From the NCBI GenBank assembly GCA_001629255.1, contig LURZ01000018.1:1-33980 (forward strand): DNA of 33,980 nucleotides. The letters are read 5' to 3'. A program made the translations under genes and the position numbers. Below, in pieces: positions 1 through 8,253 of the stretch (positions within the stretch are counted from its first letter, which is position 1; every line of letters starts with the position of its first letter). Origin of the DNA: Marine group II euryarchaeote REDSEA-S42_B7. GTDB lineage: Archaea > Thermoplasmatota > Poseidoniia > Poseidoniales > Thalassarchaeaceae. The notes beneath the pieces are model-generated. The model made no database searches and was not told the origin of the DNA. It saw only the letters and a list, made by a program, of their open reading frames with translations.

Positions 1-816
1 ATATCTACCTCAAACATAAGGGCGCTAGTTCACAAAGAAGCCGTTGAGGGCGATAAAATTGACAGAGTATACGGCGATTTTCTTTCCGATGAAAACCAAT
101 TTGAAAAATGGATAGATGGAGTTAATTCAATTATTCATACCGCTAGGCCATCCTCCGGAAATACAGCAGGAAGGTACCGGATAGCGAGAAGAACTAGGAA
201 AGCGAATATTTCAATGGTCTCCGCCGTCAAAGAGGCAAAGATTCCCTCTACGATACTAATGCATGGATCCCTATCATATGGAAATAGAGGAGAGGAACTT
301 GTGCAGACGGATTCAATTCTGAATCCCGTAGGCTATGCCGAGGCCTACTCCATCGGAGAAAGGCCTTGGGTGGATTACCTTTACTCTGGAGGTGGAGTAA
401 AGGTTGTCAGGGCACCTTGGGTACTGGGACCCGGATCTTGGTTCGAAATGTTATACTGCGAGGAAAAAATTCCCGTGTTTGGAGATGGCAGTCAGTGGAT
501 GTCACTGGTCTCTGTTGAATCTCTGGCCGATTTCACATGGTCGGTTCTGAGTGATGAACCCGGAGTGTATCATCCCCAACTTCTGTACAGGTGCCGTCAA
601 TCCGATTTCGCCAAGATAGTCAGTGAAATTAGAGGGGTTGCCATATCGGTTGTCAGCCGTTCTCGTTTAACAAGAAAATATGGGAAGATGGCCACTGACT
701 CGATATGCTCTAGCATGAGGTTGGATGATGGTAATGGAATGTCCAGCGAATCGGACTCTTCCCAGGAGAAACTCGTGAACTACTTAGAATCCATGTTGGG
801 GTTCTCGAATACATAG
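1..816 (+). CDS. NAD-dependent epimerase/dehydratase-like (SDR) protein, 5'-truncated by window edge
   Basis: Frame 1 is open from base 1 (ISTSNIRALVHKEAVEGDKIDRVYGDFLSDENQFEKWIDGVNSIIHTARPSSG...) into the 214..816 ORF; extended-SDR features 'VVRAPWVLGPGSW', 'VFGDGSQWMSLVSVESLADFTWSVL'. Confidence 0.7.
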   Translation: MSTSNIRALVHKEAVEGDKIDRVYGDFLSDENQFEKWIDGVNSIIHTARPSSGNTAGRYRIARRTRKANISMVSAVKEAKIPSTILMHGSLSYGNRGEELVQTDSILNPVGYAEAYSIGERPWVDYLYSGGGVKVVRAPWVLGPGSWFEMLYCEEKIPVFGDGSQWMSLVSVESLADFTWSVLSDEPGVYHPQLLYRCRQSDFAKIVSEIRGVAISVVSRSRLTRKYGKMATDSICSSMRLDDGNGMSSESDSSQEKLVNYLESMLGFSNT

Positions 817-1595
817 AGGCTGTATTCTCCAAAATTCCAGAATGGAGTCCACTGCAAAAAATAGTCAATCCCACGCAAGAGCCGACTTCTTATTGACCCT
901 TTAGGAGCCCAGTGCTTCCTGTACCAGGCTGGGTGTAAGATGCAGTACCCTCTTCGCTCTACGAGATCTAGATACGGCTGGAAGCTTCTCCTAATCTCTC
1001 GTGCGGAAAAACAGCGTGAAGGAAGGCTTCTTGTCGGGCTGTAACCAGTCCAAATTTCACCCAGCCGTGCTAATGATTTTCGAGGCCTCAGAAGCAGAGC
1101 ATTCCATAGAATATCGAAAATGTACCACCGGTTTACGAAGGTCAGAATAGCTACGCCGCCTGGTTCTAGGACCTGGGAGATACCCGCTGCCACCTTTTTC
1201 AAATCCTTGGAGGTGTTAAGAGCGCCGAAGTAGACAAATACAGTATCTACGCCTCTTTCCCCGATTACACTCGCAATATCCTCAGCAGATCCGATGTGGG
1301 GGACTACCTTCGAATCATTCCTCTTCAGCGCCTTACCTTTGACAATTTCATGGAACTCGGGTGAAATATCGACACCATGAACTATCTCAGTTTCCTCTCT
1401 ATCCGCGAACCAAGTCATATCCAGGCCTGGACCATATCCTATTTCGAGCAACTTTCTAGGCTTGAATGAAAGCGTAATTTCCCTGAAATCATCCCTTAAC
1501 CACATTAGCACATGATTCTCTTCCGCTCTTTGTTCGAATGTGCTGGCTTCCTCATTGTAATACTCAGCAACAACCTCATCGTAGTCCTCTCTCAT
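780..1595 (-). CDS. SAM-dependent methyltransferase (class I)
   Basis: 271 aa; 'KLLEIGYGPGLDMTWFA' motif I, 'IVHGVDISPEFHEIVKGKA', 'VLEPGGVAILTFVN'. Confidence 0.85.
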   Translation of the reverse strand: MREDYDEVVAEYYNEEASTFEQRAEENHVLMWLRDDFREITLSFKPRKLLEIGYGPGLDMTWFADREETEIVHGVDISPEFHEIVKGKALKRNDSKVVPHIGSAEDIASVIGERGVDTVFVYFGALNTSKDLKKVAAGISQVLEPGGVAILTFVNRWYIFDILWNALLLRPRKSLARLGEIWTGYSPTRSLPSRCFSAREIRRSFQPYLDLVERRGYCILHPAWYRKHWAPKGSIRSRLLRGIDYFLQWTPFWNFGEYSLYVFENPNMDSK

Positions 1596-2433
1596 GCGTT
1601 GACACCTCCATAGCTATCTCTACTATTCTCGCTTCAATCCTAGACCTGTGTTCGTTTTCATGGCCAATGCAACGTAGTTTGTCATAGACAGACTCGAGAG
1701 AGGAAGACTCCTTTTTGCATTCGGATATTCTGCGCCTGGCCTCCCATTTCTCGGCAAGAATTCCAACCATCGGTAAGCGCATAGCACCCCACCATAGCGG
1801 AAACTCGCCAATAGCCTCGGTGAGTTCGATTGGAGGGGAGAGATTAGCATTCGGTAGATGCCCTAGAAACCATGGATTCTGAGAAATCATCTCTTCAAAA
1901 ATTTCCCTCCCTTTCACCGGTCTCATCATCGCGAGTTCCCTGGCTGCATAGACAGAAGGTCGCAGCTTCAGATTTCTACGGTCCAGCACCATATTTGGGC
2001 AAATCCTCGTTTTCACCCTCGCATTGTGCTCGAGATACACCGCAAGCGCCCTCACTCTCCACACGTAATCAGCCTTCGTCACAATAAGGAGGTCCAAGTC
2101 CGCTCCTTCGATGCTTGATCCAGATGCTAGGGACCCAGTTATCGCGACTCCCAAGATAGCGCTCGTTTCACACAACTTTGAAACAACAGGCAAGCCTTCT
2201 TTGAGATGCCGATTAGCATTAGCTGTCCCTTTTTCGTAGTCTAAACCAGGGTATTCCTTTCCTGTGAGGTACCACCTTCCCGCCCTTTGCTCGAACTCGT
2301 CGATACCACCTAGCACCGCAGATACTTCTTCGATTGTGCTCTTCTTAGTGAGATACCTCAAGACCTCACTGGATTTCAATCCCCGATCGAAGACTGCCGC
2401 CCACGACAGAACATCGATAATTTCAGTCTTCAT
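1576..2433 (-). CDS. Nucleotidyltransferase-fold (MNT-like) domain protein
   Basis: 'GVAITGSLASGSSIEGADLDLLIVT' fits the GSxxxG...DxD nucleotidyltransferase pattern; ATG at 2433 preferred over TTG at 2439. Confidence 0.65.
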   Translation of the reverse strand: MKTEIIDVLSWAAVFDRGLKSSEVLRYLTKKSTIEEVSAVLGGIDEFEQRAGRWYLTGKEYPGLDYEKGTANANRHLKEGLPVVSKLCETSAILGVAITGSLASGSSIEGADLDLLIVTKADYVWRVRALAVYLEHNARVKTRICPNMVLDRRNLKLRPSVYAARELAMMRPVKGREIFEEMISQNPWFLGHLPNANLSPPIELTEAIGEFPLWWGAMRLPMVGILAEKWEARRRISECKKESSSLESVYDKLRCIGHENEHRSRIEARIVEIAMEVSTHERGLR

Positions 2434-4375
2434 TAACAAGCCCCACCTTTACCAGATATCTTGTACCTTCGGGGACGAGGAACTCCTGCATGCAACCCTT
2501 TCCATTGCAGATCAGTGAGGCATTCCCCCCCTTCCCGAAGATCATATCCATGGCCTCTTTTCCGTTACTTGATTGGTCCTTCAGATCGATAATCTCTATG
2601 ATACTCCAATCATCAGGTGCTGAGACATTCACGCCCCCAGAGGCAAGGAAGACGTCCCCCTCGTGTCCACTGCTCCAGTCAACATGTAGCATTGATGCAG
2701 CTCGGTGATAATCGCCCCTGGTGCTATTTGTCGACCAGAGAGTCGCATAAACAACTTCTCTCGATGAACTGGCGATTGGGTCGACTGGCGCTCCAAGAAT
2801 GTACAGGGGCTCAGATTCCCACTCAAACCTAGATACCTTCCCCCCTATGATTACATGGGTTGCATCGACGACTTCTATCGAATCGTGAATAGGATCATCA
2901 GAAGGGCCGAAACGATATGTCGGGACCCCAAATCTGACGCCCAGAGTTATGTCAAATCCGGCTAGAACAATAGCATCAGCTGGCAGATGATTTCCTATCT
3001 CGACAAATTCATCCAAGTAGCGCTCTCTGTATTGAATGACACTAAGATCATGATCCCTGTTTTCGAGGGAATCCATTACAACTGATGTGACTTGATGTGA
3101 CAGCAACAACATTACTAGGAAAGAACCCGCGATTTCAGTATTGATTCTCACTTCGTCTGATAAGGACTCAAGATTCTGGAAAGCCCAATTGCAAGTTAGG
3201 CAAATCAAAACAGAAAGCCAAGGCAAATGATATCTCGGATATCCAAAATCAAGTACAACCGTGAAAATAACCATGCTGGGAAGCGCTATTGATGCCATTA
3301 CCGGAAATCTTCGGAGCGTATCCTGTCTAATCCAGAGCCAGCTTACTGTGAGTAAGCACACCAACAGTGTAAAGCCGATTTCGGCAGATATGTCGGCGAT
3401 CGCCATTGCTAAGCCGTAGTTTCCGACCTCATCAGTCATGCTATTCACAACTCCCAAGGCCTGGGGCTCAAAACTGGCGAATGGACTCCCGTGGTCAATC
3501 ATATCCGAGACCAAAAAAGGCAGTTGAAACAAAATCCATGAACCTAAAAAAACAGGAATTGCATTCCTGTCCCGATGCATTGCCCAGATACAAATCGGCA
3601 GCGAGATTCCTAGGTATAGGTATGGATATTTTACTGCGCCTACTAACGATGCGACCATGCCCAGTCCGATATAGTCTACCCTGTTCAGAACGTCATAGTT
3701 CAACACATCCAGAGCGATTCTGAAGACCATCACCAATCCTCCTGTGGCCAAAGCTTCTAGATACGCGGTTCGCCCGAATAATAGCATGGTTGGAAGGGCC
3801 AGAACCACCGCGGTCGCAGTTACGCCCCCAAGGGCCCCATTGCCTCTTTCTGCCAGGGCTTGAATTTGCCAGCCGCAAGCGACTAGACATGCAATCGGCA
3901 CGAAATTTGCCTCGTACCTACTTCCTGTCAACCCAATCTCAATCGCGAGCAATCCAGACATTATTTTAGGTCGGAACGAGAAGTCCATATCCTGATGGAA
4001 TGGCTCCCAGCTCCATCTACCCAGGTATCTGTTTGCAGTTTGCAGGTGGTCGGCCTGATCCCACTGCATTGGACTGGACCAAAGCGGATCAATCCAACCC
4101 AAAATCATCGCAAAAGCCGGCACGAATAACCACCTAAAGTCTCTCTTCGAAAAAAACGAATCCTTGAGAATGATTGTGACCAGTACGAGAATTAGCCCCG
4201 TCGACGCGATAATTGGGGGCCAGACATCCCACCCTAACTCTCCAAAAGATGCCACCAACCAACCGGAGAGTAGAATTACTGGTAACCAACTCTTTGCCAG
4301 CCTTTCACCTGCTGTGCCACTAATGCCTAGTGTACGCATTACCGTGACTAGTTGACACCAAACACGCCTCTGCAT
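2423..4375 (-). CDS. Multi-pass membrane protein, probable GT39/PMT-like glycosyltransferase
   Basis: 650 aa with many hydrophobic helices and a soluble C-terminal domain; 'DQADHLQTANRYLGRWSWEPFHQDMDF' early loop resembles integral-membrane glycosyltransferases. Confidence 0.55.
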   Translation of the reverse strand: MQRRVWCQLVTVMRTLGISGTAGERLAKSWLPVILLSGWLVASFGELGWDVWPPIIASTGLILVLVTIILKDSFFSKRDFRWLFVPAFAMILGWIDPLWSSPMQWDQADHLQTANRYLGRWSWEPFHQDMDFSFRPKIMSGLLAIEIGLTGSRYEANFVPIACLVACGWQIQALAERGNGALGGVTATAVVLALPTMLLFGRTAYLEALATGGLVMVFRIALDVLNYDVLNRVDYIGLGMVASLVGAVKYPYLYLGISLPICIWAMHRDRNAIPVFLGSWILFQLPFLVSDMIDHGSPFASFEPQALGVVNSMTDEVGNYGLAMAIADISAEIGFTLLVCLLTVSWLWIRQDTLRRFPVMASIALPSMVIFTVVLDFGYPRYHLPWLSVLICLTCNWAFQNLESLSDEVRINTEIAGSFLVMLLLSHQVTSVVMDSLENRDHDLSVIQYRERYLDEFVEIGNHLPADAIVLAGFDITLGVRFGVPTYRFGPSDDPIHDSIEVVDATHVIIGGKVSRFEWESEPLYILGAPVDPIASSSREVVYATLWSTNSTRGDYHRAASMLHVDWSSGHEGDVFLASGGVNVSAPDDWSIIEIIDLKDQSSNGKEAMDMIFGKGGNASLICNGKGCMQEFLVPEGTRYLVKVGLVNED

Positions 4376-4432
4376 GCATTCACGTGGGCACTATGGCAAT
4401 TAATCACTGTAATCGAGAGTCTAGACTGTGTG

Positions 4433-5107
4433 TCACTCTAGGAAGGAGGAAAATTCCGGGAGACTCTTTCTCGTCAAATCGGGGACCTTTGCAGTTTCGG
4501 AAGGATAGCCCACTGGCATCAGTAACATCGCATGCTCATGGTCTGGTCTATCGAGAATATCGCGGAGAAATCCCATCGGAGATGGAGTGTGAGGAAGCGT
4601 CACAAGCCCCATGTTGTGAACCGATGATATGAACAGGCCAGCGGCAATACCACATGACTCTTGGGAGTAATATGTGGGAGCCATCCCCTCCTTCCTTTCT
4701 CTCTTTGCTTGCCTGAAAAGAACAACAACCCAAGGTGCATCTGTGATGTGGCTCTTGACATGGTCTGTTCCTAGAGGGGCTAGCACCTCCTCCCACTCAT
4801 CAGGAACTCTTTCTCGATAGAATAGTCTCTCTTCTTTCTCGGCCGCCTCTCTGATTCTAGCCTTCATCTCACTATTCGAGATCGCCACGAAGGTCCAGGG
4901 CTGGAGGTGAGCCCCAGAAGGAGCGGTACCGGCAGTCCTGATTGCTAACTCTATCAACTCACGAGGGACTTTCTTTTTCGAGAAGTGACGGGTGGTTCTC
5001 CTTGAATTCATTTGGCTGTAGAAAGCCTTCGCTCTTCGAAGCATCTCCTCACGTTCTATCTCGGAGAAATCAAGGGGGACAAAACCTCCACTCCCGCCGC
5101 CAGTCAT
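4433..5107 (-). CDS. Nitroreductase-superfamily flavoprotein, iodotyrosine deiodinase (halotyrosine dehalogenase)-like
   Basis: 'RRTTRHFSKKKVPRELIELAIRTAGTAPSGAHLQPWTFVAI', '...MLLMPVGYPSETAKVPDLTRKSL' closely match the IYD subfamily. ATG at 5107 overlaps the upstream stop as ATGA, so it is preferred over the ORF-track start at 5230. Confidence 0.85.
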   Translation of the reverse strand: MTGGGSGGFVPLDFSEIEREEMLRRAKAFYSQMNSRRTTRHFSKKKVPRELIELAIRTAGTAPSGAHLQPWTFVAISNSEMKARIREAAEKEERLFYRERVPDEWEEVLAPLGTDHVKSHITDAPWVVVLFRQAKRERKEGMAPTYYSQESCGIAAGLFISSVHNMGLVTLPHTPSPMGFLRDILDRPDHEHAMLLMPVGYPSETAKVPDLTRKSLPEFSSFLE

Positions 5108-5673
5108 GTATTCCCTGAGTCGCGTCTTATCATAATGGCTGCCATGGCAGTAGATGCCAAAACTAAGGTAATCGTAAAACCTGGAAGCGAGCTGTCCTCG
5201 TCTTGGCAGTATGTCTCGGATCCTCCCCACGTGCCATTGTCGAACCAGCAGTCTGACCAGACCCTCCAGCCAAAGCCAACATCTGGTATATGCGACTCTG
5301 AACCGTTCTCAAACTCGATTATGAATTTCCAGTTGAGGTATGAGTAACCAGGCTCCGTATCAAGATGAGAGACGAATAAACCATCGTCTCCTCTATCCAT
5401 ATGTGTCTCTTGGGGAGGGTAACAGATTCCAGAGTTGATGCAAACCTGGGTTATCCACCTGATGTTTGAGATATTCGAATCATCATCCATCAGCAAAATC
5501 ACGCTGTAATCAGTAGAATCAGAAGTACCGTTACTCGTTCGCAATACCTCATCGTAGTGCAAGGTCTCGATACTCGTACCCTCTAAAGAAATCGACTCGT
5601 TTACGCCTCCTTGGGATGCGCTAACCGGAAAGGTTACCAGACAGACTACTAGAAGCGCCCGCAACCTTCGCAT
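5104..5673 (-). CDS. Secreted surface protein with N-terminal signal peptide and PGF-CTERM-like C-terminal anchor
   Basis: N-term 'MRRLRALLVVCLVTFPVSASQG' signal; C-term 'LPGFTITLVLASTAMAAIMIRRDSGNT' = PGF + hydrophobic segment + Arg cluster. Confidence 0.7.
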   Translation of the reverse strand: MRRLRALLVVCLVTFPVSASQGGVNESISLEGTSIETLHYDEVLRTSNGTSDSTDYSVILLMDDDSNISNIRWITQVCINSGICYPPQETHMDRGDDGLFVSHLDTEPGYSYLNWKFIIEFENGSESHIPDVGFGWRVWSDCWFDNGTWGGSETYCQDEDSSLPGFTITLVLASTAMAAIMIRRDSGNT

Positions 5674-5712
5674 GGATTTCCGTGTGTCTCATTGCAAATG
5701 AATGCTGACCAC

Positions 5713-6213
5713 TCAGACTTCAAGATTCCAGAGGTCATCTCCAACCCAGTGTATAGTGGATATCGCCTTCCCCTTGGTCATCGACATCATCTCCTCTCCA
5801 TCTACGATTGCAGTTCCAGTTGCAATGGGCTCTCCTGTCTCTTGATCCCTTATCCAAACGAAGTCTCCTTCTCCTAGAGAGGGGTCGGCTATGTGGATTC
5901 CCGCTCCCATGCAGTCTGCTCCGTTCCTGAGGAATGGAATTGCTCCCTCGTCTACTGCAACCCAAGACCTCTCGACATTCCATGCAGCGACCCCCTTCAG
6001 AGTAGGGTACCAACCCATCTTACCGCATACCTCAATTCGCATAGCTAGGGGAATCCTGTCAACCAGTATCAGGTCTGTCTCCTGATAGTGGGCCTGTTCT
6101 AAGAATCCCGAAAGGTCCACTTCTTCTCCCAGCCAATCGCCGATCTCCTCGGCAACCCCACGAATCTGTTTGAGCCTGACAGGGGTCCTCCTCCTGAGCC
6201 TCTTGTCGACCAT
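5713..6213 (-). CDS. PUA-domain RNA-binding protein (MCT-1/Tma20-like)
   Basis: 'LKGVAAWNVERSWVAVDEGAIPFLRNGADCMGAGIHIADPSLGEGDFVWIRDQETGEPIATGTAIVDGEEM' is a typical PUA domain. ATG at 6213 (MVDKRLRRRTPV) preferred; the ORF extends to 6258. Confidence 0.8.
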   Translation of the reverse strand: MVDKRLRRRTPVRLKQIRGVAEEIGDWLGEEVDLSGFLEQAHYQETDLILVDRIPLAMRIEVCGKMGWYPTLKGVAAWNVERSWVAVDEGAIPFLRNGADCMGAGIHIADPSLGEGDFVWIRDQETGEPIATGTAIVDGEEMMSMTKGKAISTIHWVGDDLWNLEV

Positions 6214-6287
6214 AGTTGTTCGTGTGCAGGTAAGCGGAAGAACATGCCGAGCGCACACTTGAAGCGCAGCGCCCTTAGCGGAGTAAG

Positions 6288-6911
6288 ATGCTGGCTATCT
6301 GCCTGGACCTTGAGGGAGTGCTTATTCCTGAGATATGGATCAATGTGGCAGAAAGGACGGGAATTAGCGCACTAACCAGAACGACCAGGGATGAGCCAGA
6401 CTACGACCGTCTGATGAGTTACAGACTCGGAATTCTGGACCAGAACGATATCAAGATGGGCGACATAACATCAACGATTGAATCGATGGATCCTATGGAG
6501 GGGGCGATGGAGTTCCTCGCCTCTCTGGAGTCTCGGTGGCCCACTCTTATCCTGTCTGATACCTTCTCCCAGTTCGCGAAGCCGATGATGAAAAAATTAG
6601 GTAACCCAACACTTCTCTGTCATACTCTAGTGATAGACGAAACTGGTAGGATAGAGGACTGGGAGATCAGGTACGATGACCACAAGAGAAAGACAGTCGA
6701 ATCGCTAATCGAGATGAATTACCAAGTAATCGCCGCAGGCGACTCATACAATGACACTTCTATGCTATCGGCTGCAAGTGCGGGAATCCTCTTTAGACCC
6801 CCAGAAAACGTCATTCAGGAGTTTCCTCAATTCCCTGTCGCAATGGATTACTCGGAACTGACTGATGCGATAGAGTCGGCTGCGACAGACCTAGGCGAGC
6901 TATGGAATTAG
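6288..6911 (+). CDS. thrH: Phosphoserine phosphatase/homoserine phosphotransferase, ThrH-like
   Basis: 'CLDLEGVLIPEIWINVAERTGISALTRTTRDEPDYDRLM', 'LILSDTFSQFAKPMMKKLGNPTLLCH', 'VIAAGDSYNDTSMLSAASAGILFRPPENVIQEFPQFP' match ThrH across its length. Confidence 0.92.
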   Translation: MLAICLDLEGVLIPEIWINVAERTGISALTRTTRDEPDYDRLMSYRLGILDQNDIKMGDITSTIESMDPMEGAMEFLASLESRWPTLILSDTFSQFAKPMMKKLGNPTLLCHTLVIDETGRIEDWEIRYDDHKRKTVESLIEMNYQVIAAGDSYNDTSMLSAASAGILFRPPENVIQEFPQFPVAMDYSELTDAIESAATDLGELWN

Positions 6912-6962
6912 CCGTTTTCGGCTCCAATCGTTTGAAATAAGGCTGGTAGGTCGGCGAGACGC

Positions 6963-7355
6963 ATGGCGAAGTGGCATGGCATCTCTCGTAGGAAGCCTAC
7001 AGGTGGACGCTTGAAGCGTCCGAACAGGTACAGGGGCAAGAGGAGGACGGAGGTCGCTAGCGAGGAGCAACTAGCATACGTCGGAGAGGCCGATGCTCGC
7101 AAGAATTACCGAAAGAGATCCGGTTCACAGACCGTTCGAACACTCTCGGTCAATCAGGTAAACGTCAACATGAAGGGAGGCAAGACCGTGAGGGCCACGG
7201 TCAAGAATGTGGTCGGTAACGATGCAGATCCAAACTACATCAGGAGGAACATCGTGACCAAGGGAGCCGTTCTGGATACTGACCAAGGCCTAGTCAAAGT
7301 AACTAGCAGGCCGGGTATGCACGGTGTAGTCAGCGGTGTCCTAGTGGAAGAATGA
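6963..7355 (+). CDS. rps8e: 30S ribosomal protein S8e
   Basis: 'MAKWHGISRRKPTGGRLKRPNRYRGKRR', 'NYIRRNIVTKGAVLDTDQGLVKVTSRPGMHGVVSGVLVE'. Confidence 0.97.
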   Translation: MAKWHGISRRKPTGGRLKRPNRYRGKRRTEVASEEQLAYVGEADARKNYRKRSGSQTVRTLSVNQVNVNMKGGKTVRATVKNVVGNDADPNYIRRNIVTKGAVLDTDQGLVKVTSRPGMHGVVSGVLVEE

Positions 7356-7402
7356 TCTCACGAAGGCCTCAAGTCACACGTCACATAGGGTAAGGCGTTA
7401 GC

Positions 7403-7843
7403 ATGGCGGCAAAGCGGGATGAGATGACACTGTGGACCGGTTATTTCGACTCCAGGCTTAGCCGCTCAAATGGTAGGAGAGTACCTAAGCAGGCTAGTAT
7501 CCCAAAACCCACTCTAGAATCAGTAGTTTGGGCTGCTCGCAGTGCGGGGGTTAGGAAGATGAGGCAGGAGCCTGAAGTCAGCCATCCATCCAGGCCACAT
7601 GCTAAGGAAGGCAGGTTGGTGATGCCACCGAGCCACGTCTTCGAAGTAACTGGTACTTCCAGCAAGGAAGGTGCCATGCAAGCAATAGGAACGGCGCTCA
7701 ACAGGAGATCCAAGGAGGCTAAGGAGCAGGGCAAGGAAACATCCAGAGGTCCAGCCAAGGGAGATAGAAGGAGAAGAGCCCAGAGGAAGTCATTCAAGCA
7801 CAGAAAGAGCCCAAAGAGGAAGAAGAAGTTCGGTCGGAAGTGA
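7403..7843 (+). CDS. srp19: Signal recognition particle 19 kDa protein (SRP19) with basic C-terminal tail
   Basis: 'TLWTGYFDSRLSRSNGRRVPKQASIPKPTLESVVWAARSAG' is the SRP19 core; K/R-rich tail. Confidence 0.88.
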   Translation: MAAKRDEMTLWTGYFDSRLSRSNGRRVPKQASIPKPTLESVVWAARSAGVRKMRQEPEVSHPSRPHAKEGRLVMPPSHVFEVTGTSSKEGAMQAIGTALNRRSKEAKEQGKETSRGPAKGDRRRRAQRKSFKHRKSPKRKKKFGRK

Positions 7844-7847
7844 AGAT

Positions 7848-8249
7848 TTGTTCAATATTGAAGAGGGGGCTCCGGATCCTGAGACCTTCCTCAGACTCAG
7901 GTCTGCAGCAGGGATGAGACCTAGATCGATGAGAGGAGCTTCCAAGGGACTTGGACAGGAACTATTCTCGGTCATTCTTAGGTCAGAGAAATCTGGAGAA
8001 ATAGTTGGAATGGGACGAGTTGTGGGTGATGGTGGCACCATTTTCGTGATTTGTGATATGATGGTGATAGAGAGTTTTCAGAAGAAGGGAGGGGGTACGA
8101 TGATCATGGACGCGATAATGGACTATCTCCTAAAAGAGGCTCCACCTAACTCATACATCAACCTCATGGCAGATGTGGATGGATTCTACGAGAGGTGGGG
8201 GTTCGAGCCATCTCTCCCTCGATCAAGAGGAATGGTATTGAGGAATTAG
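7848..8249 (+). CDS. GNAT-family N-acetyltransferase
   Basis: 'EIVGMGRVVGDGGTIFVICDMMVIESFQKKGGGTMIMDAIMDYLL', 'FYERWGFEP'; TTG start. Confidence 0.85.
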   Translation: MFNIEEGAPDPETFLRLRSAAGMRPRSMRGASKGLGQELFSVILRSEKSGEIVGMGRVVGDGGTIFVICDMMVIESFQKKGGGTMIMDAIMDYLLKEAPPNSYINLMADVDGFYERWGFEPSLPRSRGMVLRN

Positions 8250-8253
8250 ATCT

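Noticed and set aside
5108-5230. Extended N-terminus of the deiodinase-like ORF (MGRIRDILPRRGQLASRF...)
   Set aside because: Overlaps the signal/anchor protein in another frame; the ATGA overlap at 5104-5107 gives a clean coupled start.
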